DNA from: a virus
IMG/VR virus record: IMGVR_UViG_3300036822_000043
Location: 1 to 51,328 of that record
Length of the DNA: 51,328 bases
Direction: 5' to 3' (one strand)
Position 1 is the stretch's first letter. Each line of letters starts with the position of its first letter. This document shows, one piece after another, positions 6,000 through 14,537 of this stretch. The translations under genes and the position numbers were made by a program. The notes below the pieces were generated by a model that was not told the origin of the DNA, ran no database searches, and saw only the letters and a program-made list of their open reading frames with translations.

Positions 6000-7946
6000 A
6001 TGAAGGCCGTAGTAACAACGGACGGGAAGCGCATCCTTGCGAAGATCGATTATGCCGGAGGCAAAGGTCCTCGGGCAGCGAAGAATGTGCCGGGCGCTCG
6101 CGCTAGCTGGGACAAGTCGGTAACACCGAACATATTCCTCGGTTGGTCGTACCCCTTGACCATGGATACGTGCCGAGCACTGCGGAAGGAATTCGGCGAT
6201 GAGCTAGAGATCCTACCACGGCTAGCTGAATGGGCTCGCGCGGCCATCCAGAAGGAAAACCACCTGGAGGATATCCGCGAGGAGAAGATCCACAACGTCA
6301 GCTTTCCGCGCGTCGAGCAAGAAGCACCCGCCCTTCTAGCGGCGATGCGGAACCGCAAGTACCAGCTAGCAGGAGCCGCCTTCATCCTTGCCGGAAAGAA
6401 CGTGATCCTCGGTGACGATCCCGGGCTCGGCAAGACGCTTCAAGCACTCGCCGCCGTCATCGAGAACGACGCCAAGGAAATCCTCGTCGCCTGCCGCCGT
6501 ACCGCGACCCGTACCGTGTGGGAACGCGAGACGATGCGCTGGGCACCAGGAATTGCTACATTCGTTGCGCAGGGAGGCCGTGCCGAGCGCGAGCAGGCTA
6601 TGTCCGATTTCGCGAACCACTCAGTGGAGATCCCCGGCACGCGGAAGATGCTGATCATCAACATCGAGATGGTCCGCGCTAAGCGCCGCGAGGTATGCCC
6701 GGCAGGACCGGGCGGTATGTGCGCATTTGATGGTAGTCGTCCTCCAGACGGACACCCCAAGCATGAGTACCACGCTACGCCAGAGTGGCCGTTCCTGACC
6801 GAGCGTGAATGGGATGCGATCATATTCGATGAGAGCCACAACCTCCTAGCTAGTACAGCGAACATCCAGAGCAAGCGGATTACGCAGTCTAGGTTCGGCG
6901 CCATGCAGATTCGCAAGCGACTCCGGCCGGGCGGCCTAGCGATAGCCCTATCCGGTACGCCATTCAGGAGCAAGCTTGAGAAGGGATGGGGAACACTCAA
7001 CTGGCTGGACAGTAAGCTATTCAGCAGCTACTGGGGTTGGGCGGAAACGCACTTCGGTGTCGAGGATGGCCGTTACGGCAAGATCGTCGGGAACGGCGGC
7101 AAGGTCCTAGTACCGCGCGACGAACAGGCATGGGACCGGATGCTACGTCCCCACTACATCAAAAGAGAGAAGAAAGATGCGGCACCAGATCTCCCGCCAA
7201 TCAACTACGCAGGAACCCCAATCGACCCCGAAGATCCGAACAGTCAGTGTTACGTTCAGCTTGACATGGAGCAGGTCCAGTTCAAAGCATACTGGAGCAT
7301 GGAGAAGCTTGCCGAAGCAACTCTCCAGGATGGCGCACGGATCACGGCTGCAGGAGTTCTTGCCGAGATCACACGACTGCGACAGTTCGCAACAGCCTCC
7401 CACGTTCTAGGGGAGAGTAGACAACACCTCATCCCAAGGATGCCCTCGAATAAAATTGAGTGGCTTACCGACTTCATGCAGGAGCGCGAGGATACCGGCG
7501 CAAAGGTAGTCGTCGCTAGCAGCTTCAGCAGCATCGTAGGGCTAGCAGCACTACAGATCCGTAACGAGACGGGCCTGGAGGTTCTGACTCTAACAGGCGC
7601 GACCAGCGACAGGGCTCGCGCGGATCTTGTTGCGCGGTTCCAGGACCCGAACGATAGCTTGCGCGTAGTCGTCCTGAATCGTGATGCAGGCGGCGAGTCG
7701 ATTACCCTAGACGCGGCCGATGAGATGGTTGTCCTCGATATGCCATGGATCTCCGACCGGGATGATCAATTGTTCTCCCGTATTCACCGGGTAAGCCGTA
7801 TGCACCAGGTCACCATCTACCGGCTCGTTTCGACGGGCACTATCGACGAGTGGATTGCCATGCTCAATGAGGAGCAGCGGACGGCAGTAGCGACAGCTAG
7901 CCCAGTGAAACTAAGCGAGATGGCTATCGCAGGAAAGGACGCATAA
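6000..7946 (+). CDS. SNF2/superfamily 2 DNA helicase
   Basis: A 648-residue ATP-dependent DNA translocase. Walker A is GDDPGLGKT at about 138-146, with a preceding QLAGAAFIL segment matching the Q-motif region. The DEAD-box-like motif II is FDESHN at about 276-281, and motif III is ALSGTPFRSK. The second RecA domain shows NRDAGGESITL and ends with a motif VI-like FSRIHRVSRMHQVTIYRLVS, typical of SNF2/SSL2 helicases (Q-x-x-R-x-x-R variant). It probably acts in replication or recombination on the phage chromosome. AAAGGA lies 6 bases before the start. It is co-transcribed with the small genes that follow. Confidence 0.9.
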   Translation: MKAVVTTDGKRILAKIDYAGGKGPRAAKNVPGARASWDKSVTPNIFLGWSYPLTMDTCRALRKEFGDELEILPRLAEWARAAIQKENHLEDIREEKIHNVSFPRVEQEAPALLAAMRNRKYQLAGAAFILAGKNVILGDDPGLGKTLQALAAVIENDAKEILVACRRTATRTVWERETMRWAPGIATFVAQGGRAEREQAMSDFANHSVEIPGTRKMLIINIEMVRAKRREVCPAGPGGMCAFDGSRPPDGHPKHEYHATPEWPFLTEREWDAIIFDESHNLLASTANIQSKRITQSRFGAMQIRKRLRPGGLAIALSGTPFRSKLEKGWGTLNWLDSKLFSSYWGWAETHFGVEDGRYGKIVGNGGKVLVPRDEQAWDRMLRPHYIKREKKDAAPDLPPINYAGTPIDPEDPNSQCYVQLDMEQVQFKAYWSMEKLAEATLQDGARITAAGVLAEITRLRQFATASHVLGESRQHLIPRMPSNKIEWLTDFMQEREDTGAKVVVASSFSSIVGLAALQIRNETGLEVLTLTGATSDRARADLVARFQDPNDSLRVVVLNRDAGGESITLDAADEMVVLDMPWISDRDDQLFSRIHRVSRMHQVTIYRLVSTGTIDEWIAMLNEEQRTAVATASPVKLSEMAIAGKDA

Positions 7947-8131
7947 TGACTGAGCCAACCGAAGTAGACCTAGACAACAAGTGGTACGAGGCATTTGCCG
8001 ACAGGGTCCATGAATTTGGGAAAGCCTGGCCAGATGTCCTTACCACAGAAGAGCATGATGAGTGCGAGCGTTACGCCGACTCCATCGTACGCAGGCCAAA
8101 GTCCGAGAGTGACTGGAAGCTCCATGAGTGA
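7946..8131 (+). CDS. small acidic hypothetical protein
   Basis: A 61-residue acidic protein beginning in the stop of the helicase gene (TAATG). It is mostly helical by pattern (WYEAFADRVHEFGKAW). Family not recognised. Coupling to the helicase suggests a partner or accessory role, which is inference. Confidence 0.5.
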   Translation: MTEPTEVDLDNKWYEAFADRVHEFGKAWPDVLTTEEHDECERYADSIVRRPKSESDWKLHE

Positions 8132-8441
8132 GATCGACAGAATCATGACCGAGATCGAACATGAGCTGGAAATATTCCAGTGGTCCTACGGCGTCAACAG
8201 AAGTGACAACCGGGGAGAGATCTCCGTAGACCGGGAAAATCGCAGATTGATCCTGGAGGTATGGACAGCCGATAACGAGTCTGCCGAAGACTACACAATA
8301 AAGCCGCTCCACGTCTCGGTAGATGTAGGCACGTTCTATAGTCCGCGCGAGCAGATACGCAGGCTAATCCACCTGTACCTATGCCACGAAGCCGACGAGC
8401 AGATCTGGTTCGGCGAAGAACGCCCATTCTACCCACACTAG
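8124..8441 (+). CDS. hypothetical protein
   Basis: A 105-residue acidic protein. ATG 8124 is chosen because GGAAG lies 4 bases upstream and the overlap with the previous gene is short. An N-terminal helix (SEIDRIMTEIEHELEIFQW) is followed by a beta-rich part and a helix near the end. No named family is recognised. Confidence 0.55.
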   Translation: MSEIDRIMTEIEHELEIFQWSYGVNRSDNRGEISVDRENRRLILEVWTADNESAEDYTIKPLHVSVDVGTFYSPREQIRRLIHLYLCHEADEQIWFGEERPFYPH

Positions 8442-8449
8442 GAGATCAA

Positions 8450-8590
8450 GTGACGCCCAACTTGAAGAGGATGGCAATCGTCGGCAACATTGCCATGGGA
8501 GTGATGATGTTGATCATCATGCTGTCACTCCTGTCCCTGCTTGCCGCTGTAATATACCCGCCGGTAGTGAATCACTTCTTCAACAAGTAG
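8450..8590 (+). CDS. small membrane protein
   Basis: A 46-residue frame starting at GTG 8450 with GGAG 6 bases upstream. One long hydrophobic stretch (MAIVGNIAMGVMML to LLSLLAAVIYPP, about residues 8-40) is preceded by basic residues, so one or two membrane spans with the N-terminus inside are predicted. Holin-like size, but it lies far from the endolysin in an early operon, so a lysis role is not supported. Confidence 0.55.
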   Translation: MTPNLKRMAIVGNIAMGVMMLIIMLSLLSLLAAVIYPPVVNHFFNK

Positions 8591-8598
8591 GGGAAGCC

Positions 8599-9330
8599 AT
8601 GGCCCGTAATGTCGCCGTCATCATGGAAGCACTCGTTTCCAGCTACGGCCTTACTATCGACATGGCGCGGTTCGTCATGAAGTATACGGCCGATGACACG
8701 AGGAAACCATCAAAAGAATGGAAGGTTCCGAATTCGGATGGCTTCATTACCCTCCGTTATGCCGCGCCAGGCCGTTTCGAGCTAGAGGACCACACCGAAA
8801 GTTCATCCCGAAAGGGGGTAGCCATCCGGCCGATGCCGGAGTATAATCGGAAGGGTAACGCGAAAGTGCCCCACCCCAGAAGGGATTCCCCCATGCCAGC
8901 AGCACGCGGACGCAGGGCGGCCCAGGTCGCACCGCCAGAGCCGGACCCGGAAGAGAACGGCCAGATCGATTTCCAGAGGTACCTCGACAAGGACCTGTCC
9001 CCGACGATGACCGACTACGTGACCTGGTTCGAGGACAACGTCGCGGCCCTGGAGGATGTCCCCGTGGACAAACTTCTGTCGCTCGGCTCGGCCCTGTACC
9101 CGCACTTCCAGAAGTCCGACTTCAACATCAACCAGCGCGAGGCGCGTAAGTCCGAGCGCGCCGCGCCGGAACCAGAGCCTGAGCCCGAGCCGGCCAGGCC
9201 TGCCCGTGGTCGTCCCCGCAAGACCGCCGCAACCGCGCCGGCAACTCCGGCACCGGCCGCTGCGCCCGTCAAGCGTGGTCGCGGGCGTCCGTCCAACGCT
9301 TCCAAGGCGGCGGCAGAGGCCCCCTACTGA
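8599..9330 (+). CDS. AT-hook DNA-binding protein (possibly two genes read in one frame)
   Basis: A 243-residue protein. Residues 1-98 form an unrecognised N-terminal part. From residue 99 (ATG 8893) a separate unit begins, with an acidic spacer, a helical domain (LSPTMTDYVTWFEDNVAAL) and a tail carrying PEPEPEPAR plus AT-hook cores ARGRPRK and GRGRPS. AT-hooks bind the minor groove of AT-rich DNA. An internal start is plausible: AAGGGA lies 8 bases before that ATG, and a TATAAT at 8842-8847 lies about 46 bases upstream of it. Codon choice also becomes more GC-rich after 8893. The product may therefore be the 145-residue short form, the full protein, or both. The gene is followed by a strong hairpin. 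Confidence 0.7.
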   Translation: MARNVAVIMEALVSSYGLTIDMARFVMKYTADDTRKPSKEWKVPNSDGFITLRYAAPGRFELEDHTESSSRKGVAIRPMPEYNRKGNAKVPHPRRDSPMPAARGRRAAQVAPPEPDPEENGQIDFQRYLDKDLSPTMTDYVTWFEDNVAALEDVPVDKLLSLGSALYPHFQKSDFNINQREARKSERAAPEPEPEPEPARPARGRPRKTAATAPATPAPAAAPVKRGRGRPSNASKAAAEAPY

Positions 9331-9355
9331 CGTCAACCCTGATGGAATCCTGAGC

Positions 9356-9405
9356 GTCCTAGACGGCAACAGCCAGCCAGCCCCGGCGACGTTGCCGTCT
9401 AGGAC
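9356..9405 (+). terminator. perfect 15 bp stem hairpin
   Basis: GTCCTAGACGGCAAC at 9356-9370 is exactly the reverse complement of 9391-9405, with a 20-base loop. It lies in the 102-base gap between the AT-hook gene and the nuclease gene. There is no T-run after it, so it may be a factor-dependent terminator, an RNA-processing or stability element, or a protein-binding dyad. Confidence 0.7.
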
Positions 9406-9432
9406 CCTGAAGATTTGAATGAGGTGATTCAT

Positions 9433-10418
9433 GTGACAGCAGCGACACTCCCTACGCTCCGTACTTCCGAGCGTTCGGCATTCAAGCGCTGTCCGTTACG
9501 CAACGCTGGTGGTGGGAATTCCGTCAAGGTTACCGGCAGAACAGTCCGCAAGCCGACGCGCTATGGTTCGGATATGGCGTTCACGAGGCCCTAGCTACCT
9601 GGTATATGAAGGGCAAGCGCCGAGGACCACATCCGGCCGATACGTTTGAGAAGTGGGCCGGTGACGAGATTGCCTTCGCGCGGACATATCTTGACGAGAC
9701 GTTCGATGAGCCGGTTTGGATGGATGCTGTCGAGCTAGGCATAGCCATGCTTGAAGAGTATGCTAACTACTACGGCCGCGATACGCAGTGGGACATAATC
9801 TCGGTCGAGCAGCCTTTCCGCGTGAGGATAACTCGCAGCGGGGTAGCAATTGCCTACTTTACATCACGCTGGGACGGCATAGCTCGCGATGCCAATGACG
9901 GCAAGATATACCTCCTTGAGCACAAGACCGCCGCGCAGATATCTACCGCCTACCTAGAACTTGATGATCAGGCCGGTAGCTACTGGGCGGTAGCATCACA
10001 ACTCTTGAAGGCACAAGACATCCTCAAGCAGAACGAGTCGATCGCCGGCATCATCTACAATTTCCTTCGCAAGGCAAAGCCGGACGACCGCCCGCAGAAC
10101 CTTGACGGCCTACGCCTGAACAAGGATGGTAGCGTCTCGAAGAAACAACCGCCACCGCTATTCGTCCGTACGGTAATCGAGCGTTCCCCGAGCGAGCAAA
10201 GAACTCAGCTAGAGCGGATAGCCGATGAAGTAACCGTGATGAATGCGATGCGTGATGGAACCATTCCGGTAACAAAGACAGCGACGAAAGACTGTCCAAG
10301 ATGCCCATTCTGGGTGCCTTGTTCGCTTCATGAGCGAGGAAGTGACTCATACAAGGCCGTACTCAGGGCACACTTCAGGCAACAAGATCCGTACGCCGAC
10401 ACGAGGAAGGCTGCGTAA
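9433..10418 (+). pseudogene. Cas4/RecB-like PD-(D/E)XK exonuclease interrupted by a frameshift
   Basis: The start is GTG 9433 with GAGGTGA upstream. This frame reads LPTLRTSERSAFKRCP, the conserved opening of the phage Cas4-family exonuclease. The homologous continuation, QRWWWEFRQGY and ALWFGYGVHEALATWY, is in another frame from about 9499 on. An apparent 5-base excess (TTACG, about 9494-9498) separates them. The rest contains the nuclease motif (WDGIARDANDG, then LLEHKTA) and the C-terminal iron-sulfur cysteines DCPRCPFWVPC. The N-terminal cluster cysteine is in the first frame, so a product starting at ATG 9606 would lack it. This is a real mutation, a sequencing error or unusual recoding. 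No canonical slippery heptamer is visible. The gene ends overlapping the next ATG. Confidence 0.75.
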
Positions 10419-10822
10419 TGTCGCAAGCAGGTACCGCATACCTCGCCGCACAATACGAACGCAAGGAGGAAATGCGCAAGTGCCGAGATGACCTATGGGC
10501 GATAAACGTCAAGGTCACATCTACGTGGATAGACAACAACGACCAAGGCGAAGGTCTCGGCGCGGATGACCTAGACAAGATACCGCATATGGGAATCGCG
10601 CCCGCTCTCCTAGACACCGCAGACATCGCGCGAGCGGATGCCTTCATCATGTTCACGAACGGACTCGGCCGAGGTGGTCATCACACAGAACTCGGCATAG
10701 CACTCGCCATGAACAAAGTAATCTTCCTGATAGGCAAACGCGAGAATGTGTTCCACTGCCTATCAGCGATCCAAGCTTTCCCAGACTGGGAGACGTTCAT
10801 GGTTTGGTCACAGGAGCGGTAA
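10418..10822 (+). CDS. nucleoside 2-deoxyribosyltransferase-like protein
   Basis: A 134-residue Rossmann-like protein. The stretch LLDTADIARADAFIMFTN followed by GRGGHHTELGIALAMNKVI matches the NDT/DUF4406-type fold, where the Glu in GG-HTE-G is the active-site or ligand-binding residue. Members exchange bases on deoxyribosides or bind nucleotides. The exact substrate here is unknown. It lies between the nuclease and the ATPase and overlaps both by a few bases. Confidence 0.7.
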   Translation: MSQAGTAYLAAQYERKEEMRKCRDDLWAINVKVTSTWIDNNDQGEGLGADDLDKIPHMGIAPALLDTADIARADAFIMFTNGLGRGGHHTELGIALAMNKVIFLIGKRENVFHCLSAIQAFPDWETFMVWSQER

Positions 10823-11754
10823 TGCCGCCCACACGAGGCCTGCGCGGTGCCAGGGGAGTTGCCCGCCAGTCAGCCAAGCAATCCCGCGAGGCGCCCCTCT
10901 CGATGATGGAAGCCGATGTCGAAATCAAGGTAGAGAACCTTGCGGAATCCGGCGCCAAGGCCACCAAGAACATCCTCATTCATGGACCATCCGGCCATGG
11001 AAAGACCCTCCTTGCTGGAGGTGCCGCCGACGGCTCGCGCGGTGTCTGGTTCCTGTCGACCGAAACGGAGGGTGTCGCATCCGCGCGGGCAGTAGGTAGT
11101 CAGGCACAACTAATCCGTGCGCCCGATTGGGAACACGCAGTCGGCGGCGTAAAATGGGCCGAACAGAACCTCACAGTCGACGACTGGTTCGTGATTGATA
11201 CCGGCACCAAGATGCAGGAATTGTACATGCGCTGGATCCTTCAGCGTGAGAACGATATCAACCCGCAACGCGACCTAGACATCCCGGCGATCCAGAATCA
11301 CCAGAAGTACCAAAACGGATTCAAGAGATGGTGTGACCGTCTTATTGACGGCCTGTTCAACGTCATCTTCATTACGACGTCAATGTCGGTAGACGATGCC
11401 GAAGGGGAGCAGCGAGTTATCCCGCACCTCCTTGGCAAGAAAGGCGAGATCTCCGACTATGTCTCGGCGCAGTTCTCCGTAGCGCTCTACTATGCCGTCG
11501 CGCGGGAATCGAGAGAGATGCGCGGCGCGGTCGTCCGGCGTGCTTTGGCACAACCCTACCCTCCGTGGTACGCCAAGGACAGGTACATGGCCCTAGGCAA
11601 GTTCTGGGATGTCGAGGAGGGCAACTACTTCGCAATGTCCGAGATGATACAGGCAATCGAAAAGGCGACAGGACATGGCTCAGGCACGACGCCGGTACGT
11701 TCCGCCCGAGGTACTGGTCGACCAAGACACTCAGTCCGAGGAGTGGCTACATAA
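10822..11754 (+). CDS. RecA-fold ATPase, Sak4-like
   Basis: A 310-residue P-loop ATPase. Walker A is HGPSGHGKTLL, about 53-63 residues from ATG 10822, which has AGGAGCGG upstream and shares bases with the previous stop. A Walker B-like segment is DWFVIDTGTKM, and FNVIFITTSMS follows. This architecture, next to a Cas4-like nuclease and an OB-like protein, is typical of phage recombination modules with a Sak4-type ATPase that promotes single-strand annealing. The C-terminal 30 residues are Arg/Gly/Thr-rich. It likely works with the proteins encoded at 9433 and 11871 in replication-linked recombination. A weak hairpin sits just past the stop at 11759-11783. Confidence 0.75.
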   Translation: MPPTRGLRGARGVARQSAKQSREAPLSMMEADVEIKVENLAESGAKATKNILIHGPSGHGKTLLAGGAADGSRGVWFLSTETEGVASARAVGSQAQLIRAPDWEHAVGGVKWAEQNLTVDDWFVIDTGTKMQELYMRWILQRENDINPQRDLDIPAIQNHQKYQNGFKRWCDRLIDGLFNVIFITTSMSVDDAEGEQRVIPHLLGKKGEISDYVSAQFSVALYYAVARESREMRGAVVRRALAQPYPPWYAKDRYMALGKFWDVEEGNYFAMSEMIQAIEKATGHGSGTTPVRSARGTGRPRHSVRGVAT

Positions 11755-11870
11755 GCATGTAGGGAAGCGCCATTCCCTGCTACTGTTCGTGACGAAAGGA
11801 GAACACACCGCCGATCATCGTCTCCACCAATTCCGTCTAGATCACACTCACGAAGAGGAAGACACCAACC

Positions 11871-12680
11871 ATGGTGAAGTTGCGCAAGGAAGACACCGCA
11901 GACATCGACGTTGAGGAACTCGATTCCCTCGAATACTCAACCGAGCAGTACGACACGTACGACGGGGAGGTACCTCCCAAGGACATCGAACTCTCCGGCT
12001 ACGTCAAGAAGATGTGGTGGACACGGACGCAGAACAACGACCCGATGCTCAAGATCCTCTGGGTCGCGGACGAGAACGATGGCGACTACGAGGAGTACAA
12101 CGGCTGTCCGTTCTGGCTGAACTACGCCTTGATCGGCGGCGCCAAGTTCAGATGGGCACCGTTCATGGAGAACTACGGCCTCACGCTGAAGCAGGTGAAG
12201 AACAACACCGACGTTGACGACAAGGACGACCAGAACGGCGCGCCCATCAACAAGATCGGCAGCTTCCGGCCCGGCGAGGAAAACGATGAGGCGTGGGCGC
12301 GCATCATCACCGACCGGGAGCGGTACAACGGCGAGTGGAAGCCCGCCATTAAGGAATGGCTTCCGTGGGACGAAGACGAGGAAGCCCAAGACGACGAGGC
12401 GCAAGACGAAGACGAGCCAGAAGAGGAGGAGGAGCCAGAACCCGAGCCGGAACCCGCCCGGACGCGCGGTAGAACACCCGCTCGCGCGGCTCGTACGGCT
12501 ACGGAGAAGACCCCGGCGCGCGGCGCGCGTACGGCTACCCGTTCCGCCGCGAAAGAGCCGGAGAAGCCCGCTCCGGCCCGTGGAGCGAGGGGTGCCCGGA
12601 CGGCTAAGCCCGCTGCGGCTGCTGCCCCTGCTCGCGGTCGCGGTCGCGCTCGCGGCTCCAGCGATGACCCGCCGTTCTGA
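11871..12680 (+). CDS. predicted single-strand DNA-binding (OB-like) protein with acidic and RGR-rich tail
   Basis: A 269-residue protein. Residues about 30-165 resemble the DUF669/OB-type phage single-strand binding domain (LSGYVKKMWW, LKILWVADEN and CPFWLNYALIGG). Then comes a long acidic run (Glu/Asp from about 165 to 192), PEPEPEPAR, and a low-complexity Ala/Arg/Gly tail ending GRGRARGSSDDPPF. The terminal acidic-hydrophobic tip DDPPF is typical of bacterial SSB C-termini that recruit partners. The Arg/Gly tail would add nucleic-acid affinity. Codons are strongly GC-biased, as in the capsid gene, suggesting high expression. A 116-base gap upstream has no clear promoter. Confidence 0.65.
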   Translation: MVKLRKEDTADIDVEELDSLEYSTEQYDTYDGEVPPKDIELSGYVKKMWWTRTQNNDPMLKILWVADENDGDYEEYNGCPFWLNYALIGGAKFRWAPFMENYGLTLKQVKNNTDVDDKDDQNGAPINKIGSFRPGEENDEAWARIITDRERYNGEWKPAIKEWLPWDEDEEAQDDEAQDEDEPEEEEEPEPEPEPARTRGRTPARAARTATEKTPARGARTATRSAAKEPEKPAPARGARGARTAKPAAAAAPARGRGRARGSSDDPPF

Positions 12681-13048
12681 TGGACGGCCCGCTCGACAGT
12701 ATCGCCTACCTCAAGAGTGTCATCCATGCCCTGAACGTAGAGAAGGGATGGCGCGAGAATTTCAGCGGCGACATCCTACCTCCCCGTAGCGGACCATGGT
12801 TCGCCGCGTACGTGGCCCTAGCCCAATCTGAAATGTCGGAAGCCCTAGACGCCTACCGGGACAAGGTATGGTCAGGAACTATGGCGGACACCGGCAAGCC
12901 GATCGGGGTAGGCCCGGAGCTAGCCGACGCACTCATCCGCATCCTAGACATGGTTGATATCTGGGACATCGATATCATCTATGAACTCGAACGCGTCATC
13001 GCGTACGGCCACACCCGTCCATACCAACACGGAGGCAGGATTCTGTAG
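12680..13048 (+). CDS. MazG-like nucleotide pyrophosphohydrolase
   Basis: A 122-residue all-alpha protein. SEMSEALDAYRDK (about 50-62) supplies the ExxE part of the MazG metal site, and ELADALIRILDMVD (about 79-92) supplies the second acidic helix, followed by the typical ending YGHTRPYQHGGR. MazG-like enzymes hydrolyse (d)NTPs to monophosphates and pyrophosphate, clearing unwanted nucleotides or feeding dUMP/dCMP pools. It starts in the stop of the OB-like gene and ends in a TAGTG overlap with the next gene. Context with HAD, ThyX and NDT-like genes supports nucleotide metabolism. Confidence 0.75.
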   Translation: MDGPLDSIAYLKSVIHALNVEKGWRENFSGDILPPRSGPWFAAYVALAQSEMSEALDAYRDKVWSGTMADTGKPIGVGPELADALIRILDMVDIWDIDIIYELERVIAYGHTRPYQHGGRIL

Positions 13049-13824
13049 TGGCCACGATAGCAATACTGGGTTGTGGCCCTGCGGGGCTGGCGGCGGCGGA
13101 AGCCGCCGTCAGTCTCGGCCACTCAGTAATCATCGCAAGCAGTTCGAACAAGCCGAGCAAGATATATGGCTGTCAGTACCTTCACGAGCCAGTCCCCGGA
13201 TATGAGGAAGTGCCTCATACCAGAGTCGGCTACTGGCTGAATGGTACGCCAGATCAGTATCGCAAGAAGGTATACGGCGAAAAGTGGAAAGGCAAAGTAT
13301 CGCCGGAAGACTTTGTCGGGGAACATGACGCATGGGATATCCGCGCGACATATACGGCCATGTGGGATCGCCTTCACAACAACCGTACAGTCCACTTCGT
13401 CAGGATTCACCCAATTGCGAACGGTGAACTTCCCGACACAATATACAACCAAGAACCGAAGATAATCATCTCGACCATACCCGCGCGAGCACTGTGCTAC
13501 GTCCGTGAGCATGAGTTCCTGTTCCACAGTATATGGGCGATGGGCAGTACCACCAAAGGACTTGACGCCGACGACACGATCATATGCGATGGCACGGAAG
13601 AGCACACCTGGTACCGGCAAGCTAGCGTGTTCGGCTACCGGACTACCGAATGGTCGCGCAACCCAACCGGCGGGGAAATTGCTTCCGCCGTAGTCAAGCC
13701 TCTTGCGACAAGCTGTAACTGCTACCCGCATATCTACCGGATCGGCCGGTACGGAAAGTGGCTCAAGAGCTACCTAGTCCACGAAGCATACCCTGATGTA
13801 ACAAGGATTCTCCGAGATGCTTGA
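13048..13824 (+). CDS. FAD/NAD(P)-binding oxidoreductase-like protein
   Basis: A 258-residue protein with an N-terminal Rossmann dinucleotide site IAILGCGPAGLAAAEAA (GxGxxG, residues about 4-20) ending its second strand in SVIIASS. The C-terminal IGRYGKWLKSYLVHEAYPDV resembles the FAD-contacting end of UDP-galactopyranose-mutase-like and related flavoproteins found in many actinophages. The reaction is unknown. The middle is shorter than in full-length mutases. The start is GTG within TAGTG. Its last 8 bases overlap the HAD gene. Confidence 0.65.
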   Translation: MATIAILGCGPAGLAAAEAAVSLGHSVIIASSSNKPSKIYGCQYLHEPVPGYEEVPHTRVGYWLNGTPDQYRKKVYGEKWKGKVSPEDFVGEHDAWDIRATYTAMWDRLHNNRTVHFVRIHPIANGELPDTIYNQEPKIIISTIPARALCYVREHEFLFHSIWAMGSTTKGLDADDTIICDGTEEHTWYRQASVFGYRTTEWSRNPTGGEIASAVVKPLATSCNCYPHIYRIGRYGKWLKSYLVHEAYPDVTRILRDA

Positions 13825-14497
13825 ATCAGATATCTTCAGGTCCGGCGCGGGACGTGGCGTAGTCGCGCTCGACATCGACGGCACTCTAGGAGACTATCAC
13901 GGTAACTTCCTGACGTTTGCCGAAGGATGGCTCGGCCGGAAGATGCCCGATCCGACAACCATTAACCCAGGACTTCGGCTGTCAGAGTTCATGGGCATAG
14001 ACCACTCCATATACCGGAAGATCAAGCTAGCCTACCGGCAGGGCGGCATGAAACGGACGATGCCGGTATACCCCGGCGCGAGCGAGCTAACCGCCTGGCT
14101 GAAGGACCAGGACATCGAAATCTGGATATGTACGACCCGGCCGTACAACCGGCTCGACAACATCGATGAGGACACACGTGAATGGCTCGACCGGAATCGC
14201 ATCAACTTCGACGCAATACTATGGGATGATCCTGACGGTCTCGGTAAGTATCAGGAGCTTGTACGGCAGGTTGGCCTAGACCGGATCATAGCCGCACTAG
14301 ATGACCTACCCGATCAGCTCAAACAAGCCAGAGAAGCCGGCATAGAGAACACCTACCTTCGCGCGCAGCCGTACAACCTGAGAGGTTCTGACCGCGATGG
14401 CATGATTCGTGTCCATAGCCTTTCAGCATTCAGGGAATTCCTACGGTTCCACGTAGCCGCCTGGCGCGAAAAGAACGGTCTAGATACCGGCCGGTAA
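13817..14497 (+). CDS. HAD-family phosphatase (nucleotidase-like)
   Basis: A 226-residue protein with all four HAD motifs: DIDGTLGD (motif I, nucleophile Asp, about 20-27), ICTTRP (motif II, about 98-103), GKYQEL with the motif III Lys, and ALDDLPDQ (motif IV). The layout resembles 5'(3')-deoxyribonucleotidases and the phosphatase half of phage polynucleotide kinases. No kinase domain is present. The likely reaction is dephosphorylation of a nucleotide or a 3'-phosphate end. It overlaps the flavoprotein gene and precedes a predicted promoter. Confidence 0.75.
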   Translation: MLESDIFRSGAGRGVVALDIDGTLGDYHGNFLTFAEGWLGRKMPDPTTINPGLRLSEFMGIDHSIYRKIKLAYRQGGMKRTMPVYPGASELTAWLKDQDIEIWICTTRPYNRLDNIDEDTREWLDRNRINFDAILWDDPDGLGKYQELVRQVGLDRIIAALDDLPDQLKQAREAGIENTYLRAQPYNLRGSDRDGMIRVHSLSAFREFLRFHVAAWREKNGLDTGR

Positions 14498-14509
14498 ACG
14501 CGGTATACT
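14481..14509 (+). promoter_or_regulatory. predicted promoter, TAGATA-N17-TATACT
   Basis: TATACT at 14504-14509 in the 40-base gap after the HAD gene, with TAGATA 17 bases upstream. It would drive the zinc-protein, methyltransferase, SDR and thyX run that begins at 14538. Confidence 0.5.
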
Positions 14510-14537
14510 AGAGAGAGCCGCTACCGGACGGACGGAA

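Noticed and set aside
9420-9510. Programmed frameshift in the Cas4-like gene as the default explanation
   Set aside because: No X XXY YYZ heptamer is present at the shift point, and the offset is best described as 5 additional bases, so mutation or read error is likelier.
11675-11914. A 79-residue His/Arg-rich plus-strand frame between the ATPase and OB-like genes
   Set aside because: It overlaps both neighbours, has no clear ribosome binding site and shows composition typical of an out-of-frame reading.
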